A stretch of 6,645 bases of DNA from Ruminococcus flavefaciens (GTDB taxonomy: Bacteria; Bacillota; Clostridia; Oscillospirales; Ruminococcaceae): the NCBI GenBank assembly GCA_902796705.1, contig CADBQF010000120.1:1-6645 (forward strand), read 5' to 3'. The position numbers and the translations under genes were made by a program. Below the pieces are notes generated by a model, which was given only the letters and a program-made list of their open reading frames with translations, made no database searches and was not told the DNA's origin. Shown here in pieces: positions 1 to 5,319 of the stretch (within the stretch, counting starts at the first letter, position 1; every line of letters starts with the position of its first letter).

Positions 1-1
1 A

Positions 2-616
2 CACCGCCAGATACACAAGCTCGACCGCTGTATCGTTGAACTCGTCTGCAAAGACTACTGCGAAGCCGCCGAAAAAGGTCTTGCTTTCGCTCCGGTATCG
101 CTCAATTTCTCACGCCTTGACTTTGAGCTTTTCGATATCACAGAATTCCTGCTCGAAATGACTTCCAAATATAAAGTCCCGAAATCATTCCTCGAAGTGG
201 AAGTCACCGAGAGTACCCTCAACGACCAGCAGGATCTTCTCCAGAATGCTATGCGTTCGCTCCACAGCAGCGGTTTCAACGTGTGGCTCGACGACTTCGG
301 AAGCGGCTATTCTTCGCTGAACGTCCTCAAAGACTACCAGTTCGACGTTCTGAAAATAGATATGAAGTTCCTCTCCGGCTTCACTACTAACGCCAAGACA
401 AGACCTATCCTGAACAATATCGTCGCCCTCACAAAACAGCTCAGAATGATCTCGCTCTCAGAAGGCGTTGAAACTCAGGAACAGTTCGATTTCCTTAAAA
501 AGATAGGCTGCAACAGAGCTCAGGGTTACCTTTTCAGCAAACCCGTCCCGATAGAACAGCTCCGTGAACGCATCTCCAAAGGCGAACTCTCTATAGAAAA
601 AAACAGCCTTTCGTAA
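2..616 (+). CDS. EAL-domain c-di-GMP phosphodiesterase, C-terminal part (5' end outside window)
   Basis: This is the last 204 residues of an EAL domain, which hydrolyses cyclic di-GMP to pGpG. The frame is open from base 2, and the EAL signature itself plus any sensory or GGDEF domain lie upstream of the window. Numbering from the first full codon, the metal- and substrate-binding residues known from the family are all present at the expected spacing: N35 (in SLNFSR), E67 (in EVEVTES), D97-D98 (in DDFGSGYSSL, the loop-6 motif), K118 (in LKID), E154 (in EGVE) and Q174 (in AQGYLFSKP). The domain is therefore probably active, provided the unseen EAL glutamate is intact. The protein ends shortly after the domain with a polar tail and two in-frame stop codons (TAA TAA). 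It converges on ilvE and nothing follows it in the same operon. What signal it senses cannot be told from this fragment. Confidence 0.95.
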   Translation, partial: HRQIHKLDRCIVELVCKDYCEAAEKGLAFAPVSLNFSRLDFELFDITEFLLEMTSKYKVPKSFLEVEVTESTLNDQQDLLQNAMRSLHSSGFNVWLDDFGSGYSSLNVLKDYQFDVLKIDMKFLSGFTTNAKTRPILNNIVALTKQLRMISLSEGVETQEQFDFLKKIGCNRAQGYLFSKPVPIEQLRERISKGELSIEKNSLS

Positions 617-653
617 TAACAGTCTGACAATGGAGATGCCCCTTGTTTTTAGT

Positions 654-690
654 GTGGAAGAACCCTTTTGAAGAAAGGTTCTTTCCCCAC
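654..690. repeat. Imperfect hairpin, copy 1 of a GGAAGAACCCTTT-type repeat
   Basis: GTGG (654-657) pairs with CCAC (687-690), and AAGAACC (658-664) pairs with GGTTCTT (677-683), leaving TCC (684-686) unpaired. The 13-mer GGAAGAACCCTTT recurs at 813-825 inside the ilvE terminator, so the two hairpins look related. No T run follows directly on either strand, so it is a poor intrinsic terminator alone. It may be a decayed terminator or a dispersed intergenic repeat of this genome; the latter is inference. Confidence 0.5.
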
Positions 691-721
691 TCCCATTTTC
701 CAAAGACTCTTAACATGAATT

Positions 722-797
722 TTCCCCTGACATGACGCTTGCGATAAGCTATCGCAGACGGCAGTATTATGCCGAGCGTCCCGTCAGGGGAATTTTT
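722..797 (+). other. Three-way-junction-like stem-loop ending in a T tract (possible terminator or structured RNA)
   Basis: An outer 10-bp stem joins 722-731 (TTCCCCTGAC) and 783-792 (GTCAGGGGAA). A second 6-bp stem joins GACGCT (734-739) and AGCGTC (775-780) across a 2x2 internal loop. Inside are two further perfect hairpins: TGCGATA/TATCGCA (740-746/750-756, 3-nt loop) and CGGCA/TGCCG (759-763/770-774, 6-nt loop). Only two bases of the junction are unpaired. T793-T797 follow directly, so on the + strand it could terminate the EAL gene, whose stop is about 105 bp upstream. A branched fold is unusual for a plain terminator. A mobile miniature element or a small RNA are alternatives. Confidence 0.55.
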
Positions 798-800
798 ACG

Positions 801-846
801 CTGAAAAATTGAGGAAGAACCCTTTCAAAAGAGTTCTTCCTCAATA
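801..846 (-). terminator. Rho-independent terminator of ilvE
   Basis: ATTGAGGAAGAAC (808-820) pairs perfectly over 13 bp with GTTCTTCCTCAAT (833-845), and the stem extends by CTT/AAG (822-824/829-831) past one mismatch. Read on the minus strand, the stem runs straight into a T tract (complement of 804-810). It lies about 50 bp beyond the ilvE stop codon. A weaker plus-strand hairpin (AGGCT 854-858 / AGCCT 873-877) followed by T882-T887 could stop transcription from the EAL side. Confidence 0.85.
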
Positions 847-893
847 AAGGTACAGGCTTCTATGCAAGTACCAGCCTTATATTTTTTCTCTTA

Positions 894-1961
894 TTATTCA
901 ACGGGAACGATCCAGTTGAAGGTATCTTCGATCTTGCCCCACTGGATACCTGTCATTGTATCGTAGAGCATCTGGGAGATCTTGCCGATCTTGTTTCCGT
1001 TGATCTCCATAACTTTGTCATTCCACTTGAGGTGTCCTACAGGAGAGATAACAGCGGCTGTACCGGTACCGAATACTTCGTCGAGCTTGCCTGCGTCGTA
1101 AGCGTCAGCGATCTCCTGGATATCGATGCGTCTTTCCTCAACTTCGAGTCCCTTGCTTCTGCAAACTTCGATAGCAGACTTTCTTGTGATGCCGGGGAGG
1201 ATACTTCCCTGGAGCATAGGAGTAACGACTTTTCCGTCGATAACGAAGAAGATATTCATAGCACCTACTTCTTCGATGTACTTCTGCTCAACGCCGTCGA
1301 GCCAGAGTACCTGTGAGTAGTTCTGCTTGTGAGCTTCGTCCTGACCGATGAGAGATGCAGCGTAGTTGCCGCCTGTCTTTGCAAAGCCCATACCGCCTCT
1401 TACAGCACGGACATACTTGCTCTCAACGTAGATATTTACGGGGTTGAGTCCGCTCTCGTAGTAAGCACCTGAAGGTGAGAGGATTATAATGAAGAGATAA
1501 TGCTCGCCGGGCTTAACGCCGAGGAAAGGATCAACAGCGATGATGAAAGGTCTTATGTAAAGGGATTCGCCTTCCTTTGAAGGTACCCAGTCTTTTTCAA
1601 TTTTGAGGAGTTCCATAAGGCACTGCATACCGAGTTCCTCAGGGAGTTCCGGGATAACGAGTCTCTCGTTGGACTTGTTGAGTCTCTTGAAGTTCTCCTG
1701 CGGACGGAAGAGCTGAACTTTGCCGTCAGCCGTTCTGTAAGCCTTGAGTCCCTCGAACACTTCCTGACCGTAGTGGAAGCACATAGCAGCCGGTGAGAGA
1801 TCGATAGTGCCGTAAGGCTTGATCTCAGGATCGTGCCAGCCCTGTCCCTCGTCATAAGGCATAACGAGCATATAGTCAGTGAAGATGTGACCGAAACCGA
1901 GTTTGTCGCCCGGCTGCGGCTTTGCCTTTAAAGTCTCTGCTTTTGTGAATTTGATTTCCAT
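894..1961 (-). CDS. ilvE: Branched-chain amino acid aminotransferase
   Basis: This 355-aa fold-type IV PLP enzyme interconverts leucine, isoleucine and valine with their 2-oxo acids, using glutamate/2-oxoglutarate. It is the last step of branched-chain amino acid synthesis and acts in the cytosol. The length and motifs match the longer BCAT class (about 350 aa, like the eukaryotic enzymes) rather than the roughly 310-aa E. coli type. Visible motifs are [14 protein letters not shown] (63-76), YIRPF (135-139), the PLP-lysine segment FAKTGGNYA with K195, QVLWLDG (217-223), EEVGAMNIF with E231 as the likely pyridine-nitrogen partner, and the phosphate-binding [12 protein letters not shown] (298-309). 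The start is supported by AGAAGG (1971-1976 on +) 9 nt before the ATG. It lies 25 bp behind a 45-aa membrane mini-protein and is probably co-transcribed with it from the promoter at 2249-2277. A strong terminator follows. Confidence 0.97.
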   Translation of the reverse strand: MEIKFTKAETLKAKPQPGDKLGFGHIFTDYMLVMPYDEGQGWHDPEIKPYGTIDLSPAAMCFHYGQEVFEGLKAYRTADGKVQLFRPQENFKRLNKSNERLVIPELPEELGMQCLMELLKIEKDWVPSKEGESLYIRPFIIAVDPFLGVKPGEHYLFIIILSPSGAYYESGLNPVNIYVESKYVRAVRGGMGFAKTGGNYAASLIGQDEAHKQNYSQVLWLDGVEQKYIEEVGAMNIFFVIDGKVVTPMLQGSILPGITRKSAIEVCRSKGLEVEERRIDIQEIADAYDAGKLDEVFGTGTAAVISPVGHLKWNDKVMEINGNKIGKISQMLYDTMTGIQWGKIEDTFNWIVPVE

Positions 1962-1986
1962 TTTATACTACCTTCTTTTAAAAAAA

Positions 1987-2124
1987 TTATCTTAAAGAAT
2001 TTTCTGCTGACGTGAAATAGTTCTTCTCGAACAAACGTCTGCAAACGATAACAGTTGCCGCTGTGATGCCGGCAGTAACGATAGTGACTGTAGCTGCGGC
2101 GATAATTACTTTTCCTTTACCCAT
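1987..2124 (-). CDS. 45-aa single-pass membrane mini-protein upstream of ilvE
   Basis: I do not recognise a family for this short frame. It reads MGKGKVIIAAATVTIVTAG, continues hydrophobic to about residue 28, then has Cys-Arg-Arg (28-30) and a charged tail rich in K, E and N. The layout is a short basic N-terminus, one membrane helix (about residues 6-27) and a small positively flanked tail. An ideal AAGGAG (complement of 2133-2138) sits 8 nt before the ATG, which makes translation credible. It is the first gene after the promoter at 2249-2277, and its stop is 25 bp from ilvE. Ten of the 22 helix residues are Ile or Val and five are Thr, so a leader peptide sensing branched-chain amino acids is an alternative. 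However, I see no convincing terminator/antiterminator pair in the 25-bp gap, and such composition is normal for a membrane helix. It could also be a small membrane regulator or a type I toxin-like peptide. Function is unknown. Confidence 0.7.
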   Translation of the reverse strand: MGKGKVIIAAATVTIVTAGITAATVIVCRRLFEKNYFTSAENSLR

Positions 2125-2248
2125 GATATAATCTCCTTATCGTGATGTTAAGGCGTAAGCATGATTGCTGACAGCGTAAGTTTTTTCGGCGTGCGGCAAA
2201 TATTTTTTTATGCCGGCGGTCATGCCTAAAAAGACCAACGCTTACTAT
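2125..2248 (-). promoter_or_regulatory. 5' leader of the mini-protein-ilvE transcript
   Basis: About 118 nt separate the predicted transcription start (near 2242) from the mini-protein ATG. The leader contains a CGGCA/TGCCG stem (2211-2215 with 2194-2198) with an A/T-rich 12-nt loop. It also has two copies of GCGTAAG (on +, 2153-2159 and 2174-2180) exactly 21 bp apart, a two-helical-turn spacing suited to a DNA-binding dimer. I see no T-box specifier/AGGGTGG-type sequence and no recognisable riboswitch. The regulatory role is inference. Confidence 0.3.
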
Positions 2249-2277
2249 ATTATATCATATCGCAGAAAAATTTTCCA
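2249..2277 (-). promoter_or_regulatory. Sigma-A-type promoter for the mini-protein-ilvE unit
   Basis: On the minus strand, TGGAAA (2277-2272; 4/6 to TTGACA) is separated by 17 nt from a perfect TATAAT (2254-2249). The -10 is preceded by TG one base upstream, giving an extended -10 (TGATATAAT). It lies directly after the terminator of the upstream minus-strand unit, so ilvE is independently transcribed. Confidence 0.75.
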
Positions 2278-2289
2278 TAGCGGACAGAC

Positions 2290-2329
2290 AAAAAAGTATA
2301 CAAATTCCTATGTGGAAATTTGTGCATAC
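2290..2329 (-). terminator. Rho-independent terminator of the alr-radical SAM unit
   Basis: On the minus strand GTAT (2329-2326), a GC bulge and ACAAATTTCC (2323-2314) pair across a 5-nt loop with GGAATTTGT and ATAC (2308-2296), with one bulged T. A run of six T (complement of 2290-2295) follows. It begins a few bases after the radical SAM stop codon. Confidence 0.85.
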
Positions 2330-2335
2330 CAACCA

Positions 2336-2959
2336 TTACGAATCGTATGATCTGACACGAAGCTCTGCTCCGAGGCTTTCTGCAAGCTTACGGGAAGCTT
2401 CTATCTCTTCCGGAGGGATAACGTCAACGACGCTCATAACGACTTTGACTTTCTGACGGCTGTTCACGCAGTCGCTCGTGAATTTTTTGAGCGATTCAAA
2501 AGCATCGGGGAATTTCGGGCGTGTCACAGCCATATATTTCTCCTTGTCGGGAGCGTTTAGGCTTATCGAGATAGTATCGAAGGCACGGCTGAGTTCTCCG
2601 GCGGTAGAGCGTTCGTTGATGAGGTCGGAGAGACCGTTCGTGTTCAGGCGTATCTTTACAGGCATATCGAAAGCACCGCCACGGATAAGTCTTATAACAC
2701 TGAGCATAGTGTCAAGGCGGCAGGTCGGCTCGCCGTATCCGCAGAAGACGATCTCGTTGTATTTCGAGAGGTCACGCTTGCATATATCGTTCATTATCTC
2801 GTTGACGGACGGTTCGTGTTCGAGCCAGAGCGGATCGGAGCCGTAAGCACCGTCGGCGTTGTTCCTTATGCAGAACGTACAGGCACATGGACATTTATTT
2901 GTTATATTTATATAGAGATTATCGCCAACCTCGTATGTAATGGTCATAGCTTTTTTCAT
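2336..2959 (-). CDS. Small radical SAM protein, TatD-associated type
   Basis: This 207-aa protein has the radical SAM 4Fe-4S motif CxxxCxxC at C23-C27-C30 (CPCACTFC). It also has a GxxxGEP-like element FCGYGEP (72-78), the SAM-pocket segment RLNTNG (104-109) and a later strand ISISLNAPD (130-138). The overall pattern, with NITNKCPC...CIRNN near the N-terminus and short length, matches what I recall of the family described as 'radical SAM protein, TatD family-associated'. The substrate is unknown; the family is defined by genome context with TatD hydrolases, and a TatD gene does begin at 6188 here. It is far shorter than typical radical SAM enzymes and covers only a minimal barrel with no C-terminal auxiliary cluster domain. 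GGAG stands 10 nt before the chosen ATG; an internal ATG at codon 5 is an alternative start. It lies 108 bp behind alr and is probably in the same transcript. Confidence 0.88.
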   Translation of the reverse strand: MKKAMTITYEVGDNLYINITNKCPCACTFCIRNNADGAYGSDPLWLEHEPSVNEIMNDICKRDLSKYNEIVFCGYGEPTCRLDTMLSVIRLIRGGAFDMPVKIRLNTNGLSDLINERSTAGELSRAFDTISISLNAPDKEKYMAVTRPKFPDAFESLKKFTSDCVNSRQKVKVVMSVVDVIPPEEIEASRKLAESLGAELRVRSYDS

Positions 2960-3033
2960 ATTGATTCATCTCCGTTTGATAATCATTTATTTTTAGCCGC
3001 CATGCGGTTTGCTGATCTTTTTTCTGTCACTGT

Positions 3034-3049
3034 GATGCCGCACGGCATC
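3034..3049. other. Small perfect hairpin between alr and the radical SAM gene
   Basis: GATGCC (3034-3039) and GGCATC (3044-3049) form a 6-bp stem with a 4-nt loop in the 108-bp gap. No T tract follows on either strand, so it is not an intrinsic terminator. It could be an mRNA processing or stability element within the two-gene transcript, or a DNA-binding palindrome. Confidence 0.35.
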
Positions 3050-3067
3050 GCTCTGCTGATTTTCCTC

Positions 3068-4204
3068 TCAGATGTAGATCCTCGGAACACGCTTTGAAAT
3101 TCCGCATACGACTTCGTAGCCGATAGTTCCGTACATGGAAGCGAGTTCGTCTGCTGTTATGGAATCTCCGCCCTCGCTGCCTATCATGGTGACGATATCG
3201 CCGGAAGCTGCTTCCGGTACATCAGAAACGTCCATCATGAGCTGGTCCATGCAGACTCTTCCGACGATGCGGCAGCGTTTTCCGTGGACAAGTATCTCGC
3301 CCTTTGAGGAGAGGAGCCTTGAATATCCGTCGGCATATCCTATAGTAACGGTAGCGATACGCATATCCCTGTCGGCTGTGAAAGTTCTGCCGTAGCTGAT
3401 GCAGTCGCCCTTGTGGACGGTCTTTACGTGCGAGATGACAGCTTTGAGTTCCATTATCGGTTCAAGTCCCTCCGGGATAGGAAGGCTTATATCCGGGTGA
3501 AGTCCGTAAAGTATGATGCCGGCACGGGAGAGCGTGCTGCGGCTGTTGTTCCTGTAGCAGGTAGCGGCACTGTTCATGAAGTGTACGTGCGGGAGCTTTA
3601 TGCCTCTGCTGACGAGTTCGTCATATGTATCGAGAATGAACTTCTCCTGTCTGTCGGTGTAGCTGATATTATCAGGAGAATCGCTGTCTGCAACGGCAAA
3701 GTGAGTATATATGCCCTCCACGGAGATATTCTTTATATTATTTATCATATCGCATATCTCGTCGGCACACGCCTTCGGGGAGTCGTGTTTCAGACCTATC
3801 CTTCCCATACCGGTATCTATCTTTATATGACAGCGGATAGGCTGCGGAGAATTCTTAGCGAGGGCGAGGGCATACTCAGTCGATACGACACCCTGAATGA
3901 TATTGTACATCGCTATTTCGTGGGCGTACTCCGGGGGAGTGTAGCCGAGAATGAGTATCTGCACATCAGGACAGAAATTCCTTACGGCGATAGCTTCATC
4001 GAGATTCGATACGGCGAAATACTTTATACCGCACTCATCTGCAAGGCAGCGGACGATATGTTCGTCACCGTGACCGTAGGCATCGGCTTTTACGACAGCC
4101 ATGATCTCAGTTCCGGGAGAATTGAGTTTTTTTATGACGCTCACATTTCCTTTGAGCTTTTCGAGCGAGACTTCAGCCCATGCTCTTTTGAGATAAGGCT
4201 TCAT
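3068..4204 (-). CDS. alr: Alanine racemase
   Basis: This 378-aa fold-type III PLP enzyme interconverts L- and D-alanine, supplying D-Ala for peptidoglycan stem peptides. All hallmarks of the Geobacillus stearothermophilus enzyme are present: PLP-lysine K39 in VVKADAYGHG, Y43, R135 in TGMGRIG, HFMNSAAT (208-215), R227 in SRAGIILYG, the second catalytic base Y271 in ISYGRTF, GYADGYSR (289-296), CMD (318-320), Y363 in IGYEVVC and the terminal RVPRIYI. The length is that of the family and the frame is intact, so it should be active. The start is an ATG preceded by AAGGA (complement of 4216-4220), with a longish 11-nt spacing. It is divergent from the SLOG gene and probably co-transcribed with the downstream radical SAM gene. 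A long open frame on the opposite strand inside alr is only a shadow. Confidence 0.98.
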   Translation of the reverse strand: MKPYLKRAWAEVSLEKLKGNVSVIKKLNSPGTEIMAVVKADAYGHGDEHIVRCLADECGIKYFAVSNLDEAIAVRNFCPDVQILILGYTPPEYAHEIAMYNIIQGVVSTEYALALAKNSPQPIRCHIKIDTGMGRIGLKHDSPKACADEICDMINNIKNISVEGIYTHFAVADSDSPDNISYTDRQEKFILDTYDELVSRGIKLPHVHFMNSAATCYRNNSRSTLSRAGIILYGLHPDISLPIPEGLEPIMELKAVISHVKTVHKGDCISYGRTFTADRDMRIATVTIGYADGYSRLLSSKGEILVHGKRCRIVGRVCMDQLMMDVSDVPEAASGDIVTMIGSEGGDSITADELASMYGTIGYEVVCGISKRVPRIYI

Positions 4205-4225
4205 ATTGTATCATATCCTTTCTTT

Positions 4226-4250
4226 GAACTGCGTCTGTACGCAGGAGTTC
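4226..4250 (-). promoter_or_regulatory. Hairpin in the alr leader
   Basis: In the alr mRNA direction GAACT pairs with AGTTC (4250-4246 with 4230-4226), and GCGT pairs with ACGC (4242-4239 with 4234-4231), around a 4-nt loop with a CCT bulge. CTGCGT/ACGCAG is an alternative 6-bp inner stem. It ends 5 nt before the ribosome binding site region. It has no T tract, so an effect on mRNA stability or translation, or a protein-binding palindrome, is more likely than termination. Confidence 0.35.
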
Positions 4251-4286
4251 TTATTATTAAAATTCAATTACAGCTTGAAAAAAAGC

Positions 4287-4315
4287 TTGAAATATATAAT
4301 GGTACGTGTTATAAT
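4287..4315 (+). promoter_or_regulatory. Sigma-A-type promoter for the SLOG gene
   Basis: TTGAAA (4287-4292; 5/6 to consensus) is followed by exactly 17 nt and a perfect TATAAT (4310-4315). Transcription should start near 4322, leaving a leader of about 29 nt. The -35 overlaps a short repeat (AGCTTGAAA at 4273-4280 region and again at 4285-4292) that could be an operator. I see no equally good promoter pointing toward alr. Confidence 0.8.
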
Positions 4316-4350
4316 AAAATGGATTGAATCCGCATCGATGGAGGTGGACT

Positions 4351-5022
4351 ATGTTCAGATCACTCATATCAGGTGCAGAGGTGAACATTGCTGAGGGCGG
4401 TTTTTCCGACAGGAGCATAACAGCCTGCATATCAGGTCACAGGGATATCCCGGCTGACAGAGATATGCCGTGCAGTACAGCTTCGGCAAAACTTCTCATA
4501 GAGCATTATATCGACTGTGCCGTGAGGGAGGGATACAGGGTATTCATCTCCGGTCTGGCAGAGGGGACTGATCTCTGGGCGGCAGACTATATCGTCCGCA
4601 TTTCCGGAGCAGTCAGGGATATAAAGCTCGTCGGAGTCATGCCGTGCCTTCGCCATGCAGAGAGGTTCTCGCAGGAGAGCCGCAGATGTCTCGCAAGGGC
4701 GGAGCGGGCAGCTTTCAGACTGTACACCACCTGTGATGAAGCAAATGCCGTCTATTCGGCAAAACAGGCAAAGTACCGTGATATCTACCGGAGCAGGAAC
4801 TACTTCATGGTCGATAATTCATCGGCTCTGCTTGGTTTTTACGATCCCGGACTCAAGTCAAGGTCTGGTACAGGTCAGACTGTAAGATATGCTCAGAAAA
4901 AACATCTTGATATACATACATATGACTGTACCGATATTTTCGGTATAGAGAGTATGTCAGGCGGTGACCGTGCGGAAGCCGGACGCATACTCAGTGAGAG
5001 CAGGTATTTCAGATACCTGTAA
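4351..5022 (+). CDS. DUF1273 / YpsA-like SLOG-fold protein
   Basis: This 223-aa protein is of the SLOG (Rossmann-like, DprA/LOG-related) superfamily, DUF1273 type. Seen in sequence: an opening strand ITACISGHR (23-31) with the SGHR turn, the nucleotide-pocket segment FISGLAEGTDLWAA (65-78), a central helical stretch with many Arg, RNYFMVDNSSALLGFYD (149-165), and a second glycine loop SGTGQTVRYAQKK (172-184). Family members are thought to bind nucleotides or nucleotide-derived signals; their enzymatic activity is not established, and YpsA in Bacillus/Staphylococcus has been linked to cell division. The start at ATG 4351 is supported by GGAGGTGG (4340-4347). A TTG 27 bp upstream is open but precedes that site. 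The gene appears to be the only one in its unit before the long 5023-5319 spacer. Its last codons form a hairpin (CAGGTAT 5001-5007 / ATACCTG 5013-5019). Confidence 0.88.
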   Translation: MFRSLISGAEVNIAEGGFSDRSITACISGHRDIPADRDMPCSTASAKLLIEHYIDCAVREGYRVFISGLAEGTDLWAADYIVRISGAVRDIKLVGVMPCLRHAERFSQESRRCLARAERAAFRLYTTCDEANAVYSAKQAKYRDIYRSRNYFMVDNSSALLGFYDPGLKSRSGTGQTVRYAQKKHLDIHTYDCTDIFGIESMSGGDRAEAGRILSESRYFRYL

Positions 5023-5062
5023 TATATTATACCACATATCAGATTTTTTTCAAGGGGGCGTT

Positions 5063-5094
5063 CCGGAAATTTACACATCGCAATAAATTTCCGG
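5063..5094. repeat. Perfect 10-bp inverted repeat, 12-nt loop
   Basis: CCGGAAATTT (5063-5072) and AAATTTCCGG (5085-5094) are exact reverse complements around ACACATCGCAAT. The + strand side is followed by GTGCAAATAG, so there is no T tract there. On the minus strand the sequence after the stem is GAACGCCCCC, also not U-rich. It is therefore more likely an operator, or an RNA hairpin at the 3' end of the SLOG transcript, than an intrinsic terminator. Confidence 0.6.
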
Positions 5095-5105
5095 TGCAAA
5101 TAGCG

Positions 5106-5192
5106 TGTGGTTTCAACAGAGTGTTGAATCAGGTGTTTAAACATGAATCAACATACACTCCATGTTGAAAATGTGGAAAACTCTGTTGATAA
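5106..5192. repeat. Cluster of DnaA-box-like nonamers / TCAACA repeats
   Basis: Five copies of TCAACA or its complement TGTTGA occur in 77 bp (5113, 5122, 5148, 5163, 5184). Three consecutive nonamers on the minus strand read TTTTCAACA (5171-5163), TTTTCCACA (5180-5172) and TTATCAACA (5192-5184). The last two each differ by one base from the bacterial DnaA box TTATCCACA. Weaker matches are GTTTCAACA (5110-5118), GATTCAACA (5130-5122) and GAATCAACA (5145-5153). A perfect palindrome TGTTTAAACA (5134-5143) lies in the middle, and TCAACAGAGT (5113-5122) is the exact inverse of ACTCTGTTGA (5180-5189). DnaA binding is inferred from motif resemblance only; repeat operators for another regulator are an alternative. 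Confidence 0.5.
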
Positions 5193-5238
5193 ACGGTGTG
5201 ACGCAGATAAGTTTTTAACGAACTCCTCTCTGCGGCAA

Positions 5239-5266
5239 TTTTCATTCATTTTACGGAGAATAAAAT
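5239..5266 (+). promoter_or_regulatory. Possible promoter for the LCP-like gene
   Basis: TTTTCA (5239-5244, 4/6 to the -35 consensus) lies 16 nt from TAAAAT (5261-5266, 5/6 to the -10). The -10 sits inside the imperfect palindrome GGAGAATA/TATTCCCC (5255-5273), which could be an operator. The match is modest, and transcription could also come through from the SLOG gene. Confidence 0.35.
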
Positions 5267-5319
5267 ATTCCCCGACATTATACAAGAAGTTTATACATCA
5301 ACGAAAGGAGTCATTTATC

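Larger units (their letters stand above)
5023..5319. other. 297-bp intergenic region with nested inverted repeats and no gene
   Basis: No convincing short gene is visible. It starts AT-rich (TAATATATTA, then T5045-T5051-type run, possibly a weak end for the SLOG transcript). It then holds a perfect 10-bp inverted repeat (5063-5094), the DnaA-box-like cluster (5106-5192), a CGCAGA/TCTGCG inverted repeat (5202-5207/5229-5234), and an operator-like palindrome GGAGAATA/TATTCCCC (5255-5262/5266-5273). It ends with the ribosome binding site AAGGAG (5305-5310) of the LCP-like gene. The open frame of that gene extends back through this region to 5143, but the composition is repeat-like, not coding. 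Confidence 0.7.

Noticed and set aside
2125..2335. T-box or other riboswitch ahead of ilvE
   Set aside because: No T-box consensus, specifier stem or terminator/antiterminator pair is visible, and the leader encodes a mini-protein instead.
2983..3048. 21-codon frame on minus between alr and the radical SAM gene
   Set aside because: Its start lies in a hairpin, the GAGG upstream is 15 nt away, and it has no hydrophobic or recognisable content. Too weak to call.
4201..4290. Promoter for alr on the minus strand
   Set aside because: Only poor -35/-10 pairs with wrong spacing were found (for example TAATAA after TTTCAA). None is good enough to annotate, although one must exist.
3413..4327. 304-codon open frame on + opposite alr
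   Set aside because: It is antisense to a perfectly conserved alanine racemase, has no ribosome binding site and no recognisable domain. It is a codon-bias shadow.
4324..4350. TTG start for the SLOG protein 27 bp upstream
   Set aside because: It lies almost at the predicted transcription start and before the strong GGAGG site that serves ATG 4351.
5143..5319. N-terminal extension of the LCP-like protein back to an ATG at 5143
   Set aside because: The segment is made of inverted repeats, would place about 59 odd residues ahead of a clean membrane anchor, and has no proper ribosome binding site. AAGGAG at 5305-5310 defines the start at 5320.
5023..5319. Canonical chromosomal origin (oriC)
   Set aside because: The DnaA-like boxes are suggestive, but no dnaA/dnaN/rpmH neighbours are present and skew cannot be judged from this window, so it is kept only as a cluster with an open interpretation.
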